This document shows positions 7,424-15,093 of a stretch of 16,404 bases of DNA, one piece after another. Origin of the DNA: JALORV01 sp035255845. Its GTDB lineage: Bacteria; Pseudomonadota; Gammaproteobacteria; Burkholderiales; Burkholderiaceae_F. How positions within the stretch are numbered: the first letter of the stretch is position 1; every line of letters begins with the position of its first letter. The translations under genes and the position numbers were made by a program. The stretch is taken from NCBI GenBank assembly GCA_035255845.1, contig DATEZE010000061.1:1-16404 (forward strand). The letters are read 5' to 3'. A model generated the notes under the pieces. It was not told the DNA's origin. It was given only the letters and a program-made list of their open reading frames with translations, and did no database searches.

Positions 7424-8410
7424 ATGAAGAAATTCATCAACGCCGTCGACGAAGTAATCACTGAGAGCCTTGCGGGCTTCGCCGCCGCGCATGCGGACAT
7501 CGTGGTTCTCGGCACCGAGAAGAAGTTCGTGCAGCGTAAGACGCTGAGACGTGGCAAGGTAGCGCTGATCTCTGGTGGCGGCTCGGGCCACGAGCCGCTC
7601 CACGCGGGCTTTGTCGGTCACGGCATGCTCGATGCGGCCTGCCCGGGTCAGGTCTTCACATCACCGACGCCCGATCAGATGGCCGCTGCGGCCCAGGCGG
7701 TCGAATCCGGCGGCGGGGTGCTCTACATCGTCAAGAACTACGAGGGCGATGTGATGAACTTCGAGATGGCCGCGGAGCTGGCAGAGTCGCCCGTCGCGCG
7801 CGTGATCACCGATGACGACGTCGCGGTCGAGAAGTCCACCTGGTCGACTGGCCGGCGCGGCGTTGCCGGAACCCTGGTGGTCGAGAAGATCGTCGGCGCC
7901 GCTGCGGAGCGAGCACTTGATCTCGAAGCCTGCCGACTGCTCGGCGAACGGGTGAATCAGGCCACACGTTCGATCGGCGTCGCGCTGACGAGTTGCACCG
8001 TGCCCGCCGCGGGCAAGCCGACCTTCCAACTGGGCGAAGCCGAGATGGAATTCGGCGTCGGCATCCACGGCGAGCCTGGCCGGCGACGCGTGCCGCTCAC
8101 TGCGGCGAATCAGATCGCCGAGGATATGGCCGCGGCGATCGCCAATGACTTCGGCGTGCGCAAGGGGCCCTGCCTGCTGCTCATCAACGGATTCGGCGGC
8201 ACGCCGATGATCGAGCTTTACCTGATGTACCACGACCTGCGCACGATCCTCGAGGCGCGCGGCTTCGTCATCGCGCGCTCCCTTGTTGGCAGCCTCGTCA
8301 CCTCGCTCGACATGGCCGGGTGCTCGGCCACGGTCACGCTGCTCGACGACGAGCTGATGCGCCTGTGGGATGCGCCGGTCCACACGGCGGCCTTGCGCTG
8401 GGGCATGTAG
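7424..8410 (+). CDS. dhaK: Dihydroxyacetone kinase, substrate-binding subunit DhaK
   Basis: 328-residue cytoplasmic subunit that binds dihydroxyacetone (or a related short ketose/aldehyde) covalently through a histidine hemiaminal and presents it to DhaL-ATP. Key residues match the E. coli enzyme: His56 in GGGSGHEP, Asp109 in NYEGDVMNF, and the covalent His215 in GIHGEPG. Further landmarks are INGFGGTPMIELY and LVTSLDMAGCS near the C-terminus. AGGAG at 7412-7416 supports the ATG at 7424. DhaK is usually first in bacterial dhaKLM operons; here it is last, separated from dhaLM by HPr, EI and the small putative regulator. Because the substrate carbonyl-binding His is intact, the enzyme should be active on a carbonyl compound, not on glycerol itself. 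Confidence 0.96.
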   Translation: MKKFINAVDEVITESLAGFAAAHADIVVLGTEKKFVQRKTLRRGKVALISGGGSGHEPLHAGFVGHGMLDAACPGQVFTSPTPDQMAAAAQAVESGGGVLYIVKNYEGDVMNFEMAAELAESPVARVITDDDVAVEKSTWSTGRRGVAGTLVVEKIVGAAAERALDLEACRLLGERVNQATRSIGVALTSCTVPAAGKPTFQLGEAEMEFGVGIHGEPGRRRVPLTAANQIAEDMAAAIANDFGVRKGPCLLLINGFGGTPMIELYLMYHDLRTILEARGFVIARSLVGSLVTSLDMAGCSATVTLLDDELMRLWDAPVHTAALRWGM

Positions 8411-8461
8411 GGACTGTCAGGACCGGCAAAGTTCGCCAAACACCGAGAATCCATCGGCGAC

Positions 8462-8466
8462 AGGAG
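8462..8466 (+). promoter_or_regulatory. Ribosome-binding site of the amidohydrolase
   Basis: AGGAG, six bases before ATG 8473, fixes that start over an in-frame ATG at 8320 inside dhaK. The surrounding leader CAGGAGACAGCG closely copies the dhaK leader at 7411-7423. Confidence 0.7.
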
Positions 8467-8472
8467 ACAGCG

Positions 8473-9738
8473 ATGGCCCAGATCGTGTTCCGCAACGTGA
8501 GGATCATCGACGGCAGCGGGGCGGCCCCGTTTGCCGGCGAGGCCCTGATCGAAGGAAATCGCATTCGAGATATCGGCTCACGGGTGGCTGGATCGCCTGG
8601 TGCGCGCGTTATCGACGGCGCAGGGGCCGTGCTGATGCCCGGACTAATCGAAGCCCATTCGCACCTGAGCTTTCTCGACGCCCCTGATCTCGAGAGCCTG
8701 GGCTTCATGCCGGTCGAGGAGCATCTGCTGCGCACTCTGAAGAACGCGAAGAAGATGCTCGACCAGGGCTTCACGGCGTGCAACAGTGCCGCCGCCGCCA
8801 AGGCACGGCTCGACGTCGTGCTGCGCAACGCCATCGACGCCGGCGACTTTCCCGGCCCGCGCACGCGCGCGGCGAGCCCCGAGCTCACGGTTTCCGGCGG
8901 GCTCGGCGACGTCAACCTGATGCACATGGCGCGCTCCACGTTCTCGATCGTCTGCAATGGCGCCGATGAGTTCCGCAAGGTTGCACGGCAGATGGTGCGC
9001 GAGGGCGTTGATACCCTGAAGATCAATCCCTCGGGCGACGAGTTCGTCCCGCATGCCCGCGCCGCCCAGACCGTGATGACCGAGGCGGAGATCGACGCCG
9101 TGTGCGATGTCGGCCGCGCGCACGGCAAGCGCGTCGCCGCCCATGCGCGCAGCGCCGGCGCCGTGAAGCTCTGCATCAAACACGGAGTGGAGATCATCTA
9201 CCACGCCACACTCTGCGACGAGGAAGCGCGCGCAGCACTCATCGACGCACGCGATCGCGTGTTCGTGGCGCCAACGCTGGGCATCACGTGGACCACGCTG
9301 TACGAGGCCGGCAAATGGGGGCTGACCACAACCATGGCAGAGAACATGGGCATGAAGCGCGAGCTCGAGATCGCCGTTGACAACATGAAACGACTGGCGG
9401 CCGCCGGCGTGAGAGTCCTGCCCGGCGGCGACTACGGCTTCGCCTGGAACCCGATCGGCACCGACGCGCGCGATCTCGAGCATTTCGTCAACCTGCTCGG
9501 CTTCACGCCGCTTCAGGCCATTCGCGCCGCTACGGAGTTCGGCGGCCAGATCATGCTCATGGGCGGCGAGCTTGGTCTGTTGAAGACCGGGTATCTAGCC
9601 GACCTGCTGCTGGTCGACGGCGATCCGTCCATTGATGTACGCGTGCTCCAGGATGCGCAGCGCTTGATTGGCGTCATGAAAGACGGGGTCTTTCACAAGG
9701 ACCCGGGGCAGCGCGCCACACTGGCGCGGGTTGCCTAG
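8473..9738 (+). CDS. Metal-dependent amidohydrolase (imidazolonepropionase/prolidase-like group)
   Basis: 421-residue enzyme of the amidohydrolase superfamily with a small N-terminal beta domain and a TIM barrel. Metal-site residues are visible: His62 and His64 in EAHSHL, probable carboxylated bridging Lys183 in TLKINPSGD, His224 in VAAHARSAGA, His244 in IIYHATLCDE, and Asp320 in LPGGDYGF. The C-terminal GYLADLLLVDGDP segment is characteristic of this superfamily. The pattern fits the binuclear, carboxy-lysine subgroup that includes Xaa-Arg/Pro dipeptidases and ochratoxinase-like carboxypeptidases. No signal peptide is seen, so it is cytoplasmic. The actual substrate cannot be deduced. It sits 62 bases after dhaK, so it may be cotranscribed or have its own promoter. 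Confidence 0.9.
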   Translation: MAQIVFRNVRIIDGSGAAPFAGEALIEGNRIRDIGSRVAGSPGARVIDGAGAVLMPGLIEAHSHLSFLDAPDLESLGFMPVEEHLLRTLKNAKKMLDQGFTACNSAAAAKARLDVVLRNAIDAGDFPGPRTRAASPELTVSGGLGDVNLMHMARSTFSIVCNGADEFRKVARQMVREGVDTLKINPSGDEFVPHARAAQTVMTEAEIDAVCDVGRAHGKRVAAHARSAGAVKLCIKHGVEIIYHATLCDEEARAALIDARDRVFVAPTLGITWTTLYEAGKWGLTTTMAENMGMKRELEIAVDNMKRLAAAGVRVLPGGDYGFAWNPIGTDARDLEHFVNLLGFTPLQAIRAATEFGGQIMLMGGELGLLKTGYLADLLLVDGDPSIDVRVLQDAQRLIGVMKDGVFHKDPGQRATLARVA

Positions 9739-9815
9739 GGACGCCGGTCATCGTTAGCGCCGGCTTGCGCGACGACGTTCCGCACGCATGCGAAGATCGC
9801 GGCGATCCAACTTAC

Positions 9816-9820
9816 GGAGG
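9816..9820 (+). promoter_or_regulatory. Ribosome-binding site of the thioesterase
   Basis: GGAGG, five bases before ATG 9826, in the 87-base spacer after the amidohydrolase. I see no convincing promoter or terminator in the rest of that spacer. Confidence 0.65.
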
Positions 9821-9825
9821 GTCGC

Positions 9826-10338
9826 ATGCACCCTTGGCAGCAGCAAATGGAACTGCTGCGTGCACGCACGGCAAAGCCCGGGCTGGTCGATCCCGCCCGC
9901 GCGCGCACGCTGAGCGGGCTCGCGTTCCTGCAGGCCATCGTCGACGGCACCATTCCCGATCCGCCGATCACGCACACGCTCGACTTTTACCTGCTCGAGG
10001 TTGAACAAGGCCGAGCGGTGTTCCAGGGACTGCCCGCCTTTGCGCACTACAATCCAATCGCGACCGTGCACGGCGGATATCACGCGACGCTGCTCGACTC
10101 GGCAATGGCCTGCGCAGTACAGACACTGTGCGAGGTGGGCCGTGCCTACACCACCCTCGAATTCAAGATCCATTGCGTGCGCGCGCTGACCGAGGCGACT
10201 GGCCCGGTACGCGCAGAGGGCAAGGTCGTTGCCGGCGGCCGGCGCATGGCAACGTCCGAGGGGCGCCTCGTTGACAGCGAAGGGCGGTTGTATTCGCACG
10301 GTACGACGACTTGCATGCTGTTCGATCTGCAGAGTTGA
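9826..10338 (+). CDS. PaaI-type hotdog-fold acyl-CoA thioesterase
   Basis: 170-residue cytoplasmic protein of the PaaI/YbgC-like hotdog family, predicted to hydrolyse acyl-CoA thioesters. The signature is at residues 79-100: ATVHGGYHATLLDSAMACAV, with HGG at 82-84 and acidic Asp91, the usual catalytic region of PaaI-like thioesterases. The second strand block YTTLEFKIHCVRAL and the later VRAEGKVVAGGRRMATSEGRLVDSEGRLYSHGTTTC complete the fold. An N-terminal extension of about 45 residues precedes the hotdog core. The strong GGAGG supports the start. It begins the run leading to AceK and thiolase, so a role in acyl-CoA homeostasis is plausible, but the substrate is unknown. Confidence 0.87.
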   Translation: MHPWQQQMELLRARTAKPGLVDPARARTLSGLAFLQAIVDGTIPDPPITHTLDFYLLEVEQGRAVFQGLPAFAHYNPIATVHGGYHATLLDSAMACAVQTLCEVGRAYTTLEFKIHCVRALTEATGPVRAEGKVVAGGRRMATSEGRLVDSEGRLYSHGTTTCMLFDLQS

Positions 10339-10349
10339 GCACTACGGAT

Positions 10350-11369
10350 ATGGTCCAGTCCGCCCCGACCGACGCTCAGGCGCTCGACAACTCGGTGGAG
10401 AAGTCGGCCGCGGTACAGCGCTACTGGGACGAGTTCTGCGCAGCGACTCGGCTCGACCCGGTGACGCCTTATCAAGCCTGGTACTTCGGCGACACGGCCG
10501 AGCTCGCGCATGAGCTGGTCGAACTCGTGCTGCATGGCCCGAAGCGCGCGACCGCGGGCCTGTCCGAATTCAACGACCAGATGCCCGCGGTCAAGCCGTG
10601 CGCCGCCGGCTACTCGGTGCTGACCGAATTCGACGGAACCCCGCGCGCGGTGATCCGCACGACGCACCTCGGGCGTCGCCGCTTTGCCGATGTCGACGCC
10701 GCCTTCGCCTGGGACGAGGGTGAAGGCGATCGCACGCTCGCAGACTGGAAGGCCGGCCATCACCTCTTCTTCACTCGTGAGCTGGCCCGGTTCGGGCGCG
10801 CCTTCGACGAGGCGATGGAGGTTGACCTCGAGCGCTTCGAGCTACTGTGGCCATTCGACGTCGCGCTGAATCCGGTCGCCTGCGGCCCGCGGCTGCTGCC
10901 CTGCCTGCTGCCCGGCGCAATGGCTTCCAGCGCGGCACTGCAGGCGCGGTACTACGCACGAGAGCACCACTTTGGCGTCTTCTTCGAGACGGGGCGCATG
11001 GCGGATATCGCGCAATTCCTGGCGCGCTACAACGCCGAGCGCGACGGCGCCTGGGTCGTGGTTGATGGCGGCGAAGTGCTGGGGACCATCGTCATCGACG
11101 GCGGCGCCAATGATGACCCGACCTGCGCACAACTGCGCTGGTTCATCATGGCAGACGCGCTCCGCGGTCGCAGCTTCGGCCGCCGCATGATGACGGTCGC
11201 GATGGATTTTGCCCGCAACCGCTACGCGCGGGTGCGGCTCGGCACGTTCGCCGGACTGGACGCCGCACGCCATCTATACGAGGCCTTCGGCTTTCGCAAG
11301 GTCTACGAAAGCCCGACGACGAAGTGGGGCCCAGAGGTGCTGGAACAGCACTGGGAGTGGACGACGTGA
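10350..11369 (+). CDS. ASCH domain - GNAT acetyltransferase fusion protein
   Basis: 339-residue two-domain protein. Residues about 20-170 match the ASCH family (COG4405-like): YWDEFCAATRLDPVTPYQAWYFGD, LHGPKRATAGL, VIRTTHLGRR and FAWDEGEGDRTLADW. Lys65 and Thr68 have the spacing of the catalytic Lys/Thr of YqfB, an ASCH N4-acetylcytidine amidohydrolase; Glu123 or Glu125 could be the third residue. Residues about 195-339 are a GNAT domain: VVDGGEVLGTIVID, LRWFIMADALRGRSFGRRMM (acetyl-CoA loop with Ser in place of the usual Gly), and HLYEAFGFRKVYE. The start is uncertain: ATG 10350 is given, but TTG 10335 overlaps the thioesterase stop. The stop overlaps the next GTG. The function of the fusion is unknown. 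Confidence 0.87.
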   Translation: MVQSAPTDAQALDNSVEKSAAVQRYWDEFCAATRLDPVTPYQAWYFGDTAELAHELVELVLHGPKRATAGLSEFNDQMPAVKPCAAGYSVLTEFDGTPRAVIRTTHLGRRRFADVDAAFAWDEGEGDRTLADWKAGHHLFFTRELARFGRAFDEAMEVDLERFELLWPFDVALNPVACGPRLLPCLLPGAMASSAALQARYYAREHHFGVFFETGRMADIAQFLARYNAERDGAWVVVDGGEVLGTIVIDGGANDDPTCAQLRWFIMADALRGRSFGRRMMTVAMDFARNRYARVRLGTFAGLDAARHLYEAFGFRKVYESPTTKWGPEVLEQHWEWTT

Positions 11370-12010
11370 CCGTGTTCGGCCTCCAGGCCGGACAGCTCGG
11401 CCTGTTCGCCTTTGCCGTCCTCCTGCTCGCGCTGACGCCGGGGCCTGTGTGGATCTATCTGATCTCGCGCACGCTGACACAGGGACGGCGTGCCGGCTAC
11501 TTTTCGCTGATCGGCGTGACCGCCGGTGTGCTCGTGCACCTGCTCGCGGCGGCGATAGGCTTATCGGCACTGCTGCTGGCGGTCCCGGCTGCATTTGACG
11601 CGATCAAGCTGGCCGGCGCGGGCTATCTGCTGTGGCTTGCGTGGAACACGCTGCGCGGCGCTGGCTTCAGTTTCACTCCGCAGCCACTCGACCCTGTGCC
11701 CGACCGCGTGCTGCTCAGCCAGTCGTTGACCGCGTCGGTGATCAATCCGAAGGTCGCCGTGTTCTACTTGTCGCTGTTTCCGCAGTTCGTCGACCCGGCC
11801 AGCGGTTCGGTGCTGCTGCAAAGCCTGGCCTTGGGAATCGTGCATATCACGGTATCGACGCTGGTCGACGGCTCGCTCGTCACCGTCGCCGGCGCGCTGT
11901 CGAGCTGGCTCGCGCAGCGGCCGAGCTGGTTGCGCGTGCAGCGTTGGCTCCTAGGCACTGCATTCGGTGCGCTCGCGGTCTGGCTGGCGCTGACGCCGCG
12001 ACAGCACTAG
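11366..12010 (+). CDS. LysE/RhtB-family amino-acid exporter (first copy)
   Basis: 214-residue inner-membrane protein with about six hydrophobic segments, the usual size and topology of LysE/RhtB/YggA exporters, which expel amino acids or related small metabolites by proton exchange. Family landmarks are LLLALTPGPVWIYL near residues 19-31, GRRAGYFSLIGVTAGVLVH, and SVINPKVAVFYLSLFPQFVD in the middle. The GTG at 11366 overlaps the preceding stop (GTGA) and has GGAG about nine bases upstream; an ATG at 11324 in frame would overlap the GNAT gene more and gives a non-family N-terminus. AceK follows 13 bases downstream. Substrate is unknown. Confidence 0.9.
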   Translation: MTVFGLQAGQLGLFAFAVLLLALTPGPVWIYLISRTLTQGRRAGYFSLIGVTAGVLVHLLAAAIGLSALLLAVPAAFDAIKLAGAGYLLWLAWNTLRGAGFSFTPQPLDPVPDRVLLSQSLTASVINPKVAVFYLSLFPQFVDPASGSVLLQSLALGIVHITVSTLVDGSLVTVAGALSSWLAQRPSWLRVQRWLLGTAFGALAVWLALTPRQH

Positions 12011-12023
12011 TACAGGCATCCGG

Positions 12024-13832
12024 ATGTCCGCAGTCGCCGCCGATGTGATCTTCGACCGCTCGATGCCGTCGCCGGCGCGCATCGCGCACGCGATCCTCGA
12101 GGGATTTAACCGCCACTACCGCTTGTTCCGTTACGTCGCGCAGCAGGCTAAGTCGTTTTACGAAAACGGCGACTGGCAGCGAATGCGCGAACGGGCGCGC
12201 GAGCGGATCGATTTCTACGATCAGCGCGTGCTCGAAGCAGTGGCGCGCATCGAGCGCGAGTTCGACCTCGCATCGCTCGATGACGCCGAGCGCGACGCCT
12301 TGTGGCAGGCGGTCAAGCAGCACTATGTGACGCTGCTTGCCGACCACCGTCAGCCCGAATGCGCCGAGACCTTTTTCAACTCGGTCTGCACCAAGCTGCT
12401 GCACCGGGAGTACTACCGCAACCAGTTCCTGTTCGTGCGCCCGGGCGTGGCAACCGAATACATGGATTCGGACCCGCCGTCGTTCCGCAGCTACTACCCG
12501 GCGAGCGGCTTGCGGAAAACGCTGCGGCAGATCGTCATCGATGCCGGCATCGCCTGTCGTTGGGAAGACGTCGAGCGCGACCTGCGCTTCATCGTGCGTG
12601 CGGTGTGCGAGGCGCACCGCAGCGGAGACGCTTTCCGCCGACCCTGGCACATGGAGTCGGACTGCCAGATCCAGATACTGTCGTCGCTGTTCTTTCGCAA
12701 CAAGGGTTGCTACATCGTCGGCCGCGTGATCAACGGCACGCGCATCACGCCGCTGGCTGTTCCGGTTCTGCGCAATTCTCGCGGGCAGCTGTATCTCGAC
12801 ACGATCATGTTCACCAGCGATTTGCTGGCGACGCTGTTCTCGTTCACGCGTGCGTACTTCCTCGTCGACATGGAAGCGCCTTCGGCCTACGTGGATTTCC
12901 TGCGCTCGATCCTGCCGCACAAGCCGCCGTCTGAGCTGTACACGATGGTCGGGCTGGCAAAGCAGGGCAAGACACTGTTTTACCGCGACTTCCTGCACCA
13001 CCTGAAGCATTCGACCGACCAGTTCGTCATCGCACCGGGCATCAAAGGCCTGGTGATGTCGGTGTTCACGCTGCCGTCGTATCCCTACGTGTTCAAGGTC
13101 ATCAAGGACGTGATCCCGCACCCGAAGGACACCGACCGGCAGCAGATCATGGGCAAGTACCAGCTCGTGAAGTTGCATGACCGCGTCGGCCGCATGGCGG
13201 ACTCCTGGGAGTACTCTCAGGTGACGCTGCCGCGCGCGCGCTGCTCGCCTGAACTGCTCGAGGAGCTGCGCGCGTACTGCCCGAGCCAACTCGAGTTCGG
13301 CGAGGGCACAGTCACGATCCGACACGTCTACATCGAGCGGCGCATGACCCCGCTTAACCTGTACCTGACGAAGGCAAGCGACGCCGATCTCGAGCACGCG
13401 ATGATCGAATACGGCAACGCGATCAAGGAACTGGCAGGCGCGAACATCTTCCCGGGCGACATGCTGTACAAGAACTTCGGCGTCACGCGGCTCAACCGCG
13501 TCGTCTTCTACGACTACGACGAGATCGAGTACATGACTGACTGCAATTTCCGGTCGGTGCCGCAGGCTCACAACGACGAGGACGAGATGTCGGCCGAAGC
13601 CTGGTACCGAGTCGACAAGCGCGACATGTTTCCCGAGCACTGGGGCACGTTCCTGCTCGGCGATGACCGAATCCGCGCCGCGTTCCTGAAGCACCATCCC
13701 GACCTGCTGAGGCCGGAATTCTGGAACACCCGTCGGGAGCGGATCCTGTCCGGTCACCTCGAAGACGTCTTTCCGTATCCTCAGGAGCGCCGTTTCCGCC
13801 GCCGCTTTGCGTCAGAATTCGACCCATCCTAG
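12024..13832 (+). CDS. aceK: Isocitrate dehydrogenase kinase/phosphatase AceK
   Basis: 602-residue bifunctional enzyme that phosphorylates isocitrate dehydrogenase to shut it down when carbon must go through the glyoxylate bypass, and dephosphorylates it otherwise. The N-terminal regulatory half begins IAHAILEGFNRHYRLFRYVA. In the kinase-like half the ATP loop is APGIKGLVMSVF (337-348), with Lys358 in VFKVIKD, Asp393 in GRMADSWE, Asp479 and Asn484 in PGDMLYKNFGV, and Asp497 in FYDYDEIEYM. These equal E. coli K336, D371, D457, N462 and D475 with a constant offset of 22. It is slightly longer than the E. coli protein (578). Unlike enteric bacteria, no aceA or aceB lies beside it; a thiolase follows nine bases later. 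Confidence 0.97.
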   Translation: MSAVAADVIFDRSMPSPARIAHAILEGFNRHYRLFRYVAQQAKSFYENGDWQRMRERARERIDFYDQRVLEAVARIEREFDLASLDDAERDALWQAVKQHYVTLLADHRQPECAETFFNSVCTKLLHREYYRNQFLFVRPGVATEYMDSDPPSFRSYYPASGLRKTLRQIVIDAGIACRWEDVERDLRFIVRAVCEAHRSGDAFRRPWHMESDCQIQILSSLFFRNKGCYIVGRVINGTRITPLAVPVLRNSRGQLYLDTIMFTSDLLATLFSFTRAYFLVDMEAPSAYVDFLRSILPHKPPSELYTMVGLAKQGKTLFYRDFLHHLKHSTDQFVIAPGIKGLVMSVFTLPSYPYVFKVIKDVIPHPKDTDRQQIMGKYQLVKLHDRVGRMADSWEYSQVTLPRARCSPELLEELRAYCPSQLEFGEGTVTIRHVYIERRMTPLNLYLTKASDADLEHAMIEYGNAIKELAGANIFPGDMLYKNFGVTRLNRVVFYDYDEIEYMTDCNFRSVPQAHNDEDEMSAEAWYRVDKRDMFPEHWGTFLLGDDRIRAAFLKHHPDLLRPEFWNTRRERILSGHLEDVFPYPQERRFRRRFASEFDPS

Positions 13833-13835
13833 GAG
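13831..13835 (+). promoter_or_regulatory. Thiolase ribosome-binding site overlapping the aceK stop
   Basis: AGGAG overlaps the last two bases of the aceK stop codon and stands six bases before ATG 13842. This indicates translational and transcriptional linkage of aceK and the thiolase. Confidence 0.7.
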
Positions 13836-13841
13836 ACTTCG

Positions 13842-15023
13842 ATGAACGACCCGATTGTCATCGTTTCCGCAGCGCGTACTCCGATCGGAGGCATGCTCGG
13901 CGATTTCTCCGCGCTGCAGGCCTGGCAACTGGGCGCCACTGCGATCAGGGCCGCAGTGGAGCGTGCCGGAGTCGCAGGCGACGCGATCGACGAGGTGCTG
14001 ATGGGCTGCTGCCTGATGGCGGGCCAGGGCCAGGCCCCGGCACGCCAGGCCGCGCTCGCCGCCGGGCTGCCGCAATCGGTAGGCGCGGTGACGCTGTCCA
14101 AAATGTGCGGCTCCGGCATGCGCGCGATGATGTTCGCGCACGACATGCTCGCCGCTGGCAGTGCCAGCGTGATGGTCGCGGGTGGGATGGAGAGCATGAC
14201 CAACGCGCCGCACCTGCTGGTCGGCTCGCGCAAGGGCTATCGCTACGGCGCTTTCACGACCTACGACCATATGGCGGTCGACGGACTGGAAGACGCCTAC
14301 GAGCGCGGCAAGGCGATGGGCGTCTTTGCCGAGCAATGCGTCGCCAAATACTCGTTCACGCGCGAGGCGCAGGACAGGTTTGCGATCGCTTCGACCGAGC
14401 GATCGCTAAAAGCCAACACTGACGGCAGCTTCGCGTGGGAAATCGCACCGGTGACTGTCGCCAGCAAGGGCGGAGAGGTCAGGATCGACAAGGACGAGCA
14501 GCCGTTCAAGGCAAAGCTCGACAAGATTCCGGGGCTTAAACCGGCGTTCAAGAAGGACGGCACGATTACTGCGGCCAATGCCTCGTCGATTTCCGACGGC
14601 GCGGCTGCGCTGGTACTGATGCGCGAATCGACCGCCGCGAAGATGGGGAAGAAACCGCTGGCGCGGATCCTCGCGCATTCAGTGCATGCGCAGGCGCCGG
14701 ACTGGTTCACGACGGCGCCCATCGGCGCGATCAACAAGGTACTGGCGAAAACCGGATGGAAACCGGGCGACGTGCACCTGTGGGAAGTCAACGAGGCCTT
14801 TGCCGCGGTGACGATGGCCGCGATGAAGGAACTCGACTTGCCGCACGATAAGGTCAACATCCACGGCGGTGCCTGCGCGCTCGGCCATCCGATCGGCGCC
14901 TCGGGCGCCCGCATCGTCGTCACACTGCTCGGCGCGCTGCGCAAGACTGGCGGCAAGCGCGGCGTGGCAGCACTGTGCATCGGCGGCGGCGAAGCCACCG
15001 CGTTGGCGCTGGAGACCCTGTGA
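13842..15023 (+). CDS. Acetyl-CoA acetyltransferase (biosynthetic-type thiolase)
   Basis: 393-residue thiolase that condenses or cleaves acetoacetyl-CoA and acetyl-CoA. The nucleophile is Cys89 in LSKMCGSGMRA, the catalytic His349 is in GHPIGASGAR, the acid/base Cys379 is in LCIGGGEATALALE, and NEAFAAVTMAA is also present. These positions and the length match Zoogloea PhaA/E. coli AtoB (about 392). The final GGGEA differs from the common GGGQG/GGGMG, suggesting a subfamily with its own chain-length preference. The downstream gene order is not a phaCAB cluster, so polyhydroxybutyrate synthesis is not implied. Together with aceK it points to acetyl-CoA or ketone-body/branched-chain catabolism. 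Confidence 0.94.
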   Translation: MNDPIVIVSAARTPIGGMLGDFSALQAWQLGATAIRAAVERAGVAGDAIDEVLMGCCLMAGQGQAPARQAALAAGLPQSVGAVTLSKMCGSGMRAMMFAHDMLAAGSASVMVAGGMESMTNAPHLLVGSRKGYRYGAFTTYDHMAVDGLEDAYERGKAMGVFAEQCVAKYSFTREAQDRFAIASTERSLKANTDGSFAWEIAPVTVASKGGEVRIDKDEQPFKAKLDKIPGLKPAFKKDGTITAANASSISDGAAALVLMRESTAAKMGKKPLARILAHSVHAQAPDWFTTAPIGAINKVLAKTGWKPGDVHLWEVNEAFAAVTMAAMKELDLPHDKVNIHGGACALGHPIGASGARIVVTLLGALRKTGGKRGVAALCIGGGEATALALETL

Positions 15024-15093
15024 AGCGCATCGCGCTGGCCGCTCCGCGCAGTGCGCTTGCCGCTTCGGCACCACGCGCCTAAGCGGGGACACG

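Noticed and set aside
8411..8472. Promoter for the amidohydrolase in the 62-base spacer
   Set aside because: I could not find a convincing -10/-35 pair; only the ribosome-binding site is supported.
9743..9764. Possible terminator after the amidohydrolase (GCCGG ... CCGGC)
   Set aside because: Only a five-base stem with a 12-base loop and no T run; too weak in GC-rich sequence.
11880..13757. Long open frame on the minus strand (625 codons) opposite aceK
   Set aside because: The translation is rich in Arg, Val, Asp and His with no recognisable motif, and aceK on the plus strand has all catalytic residues. It is a codon-bias shadow.
15024..15062. Short hairpins after the thiolase stop (AGCGC-ATC-GCGCT, GCGCA-G-TGCGC) as a terminator
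   Set aside because: Stems of five with very short loops and no T tract; expected by chance here.
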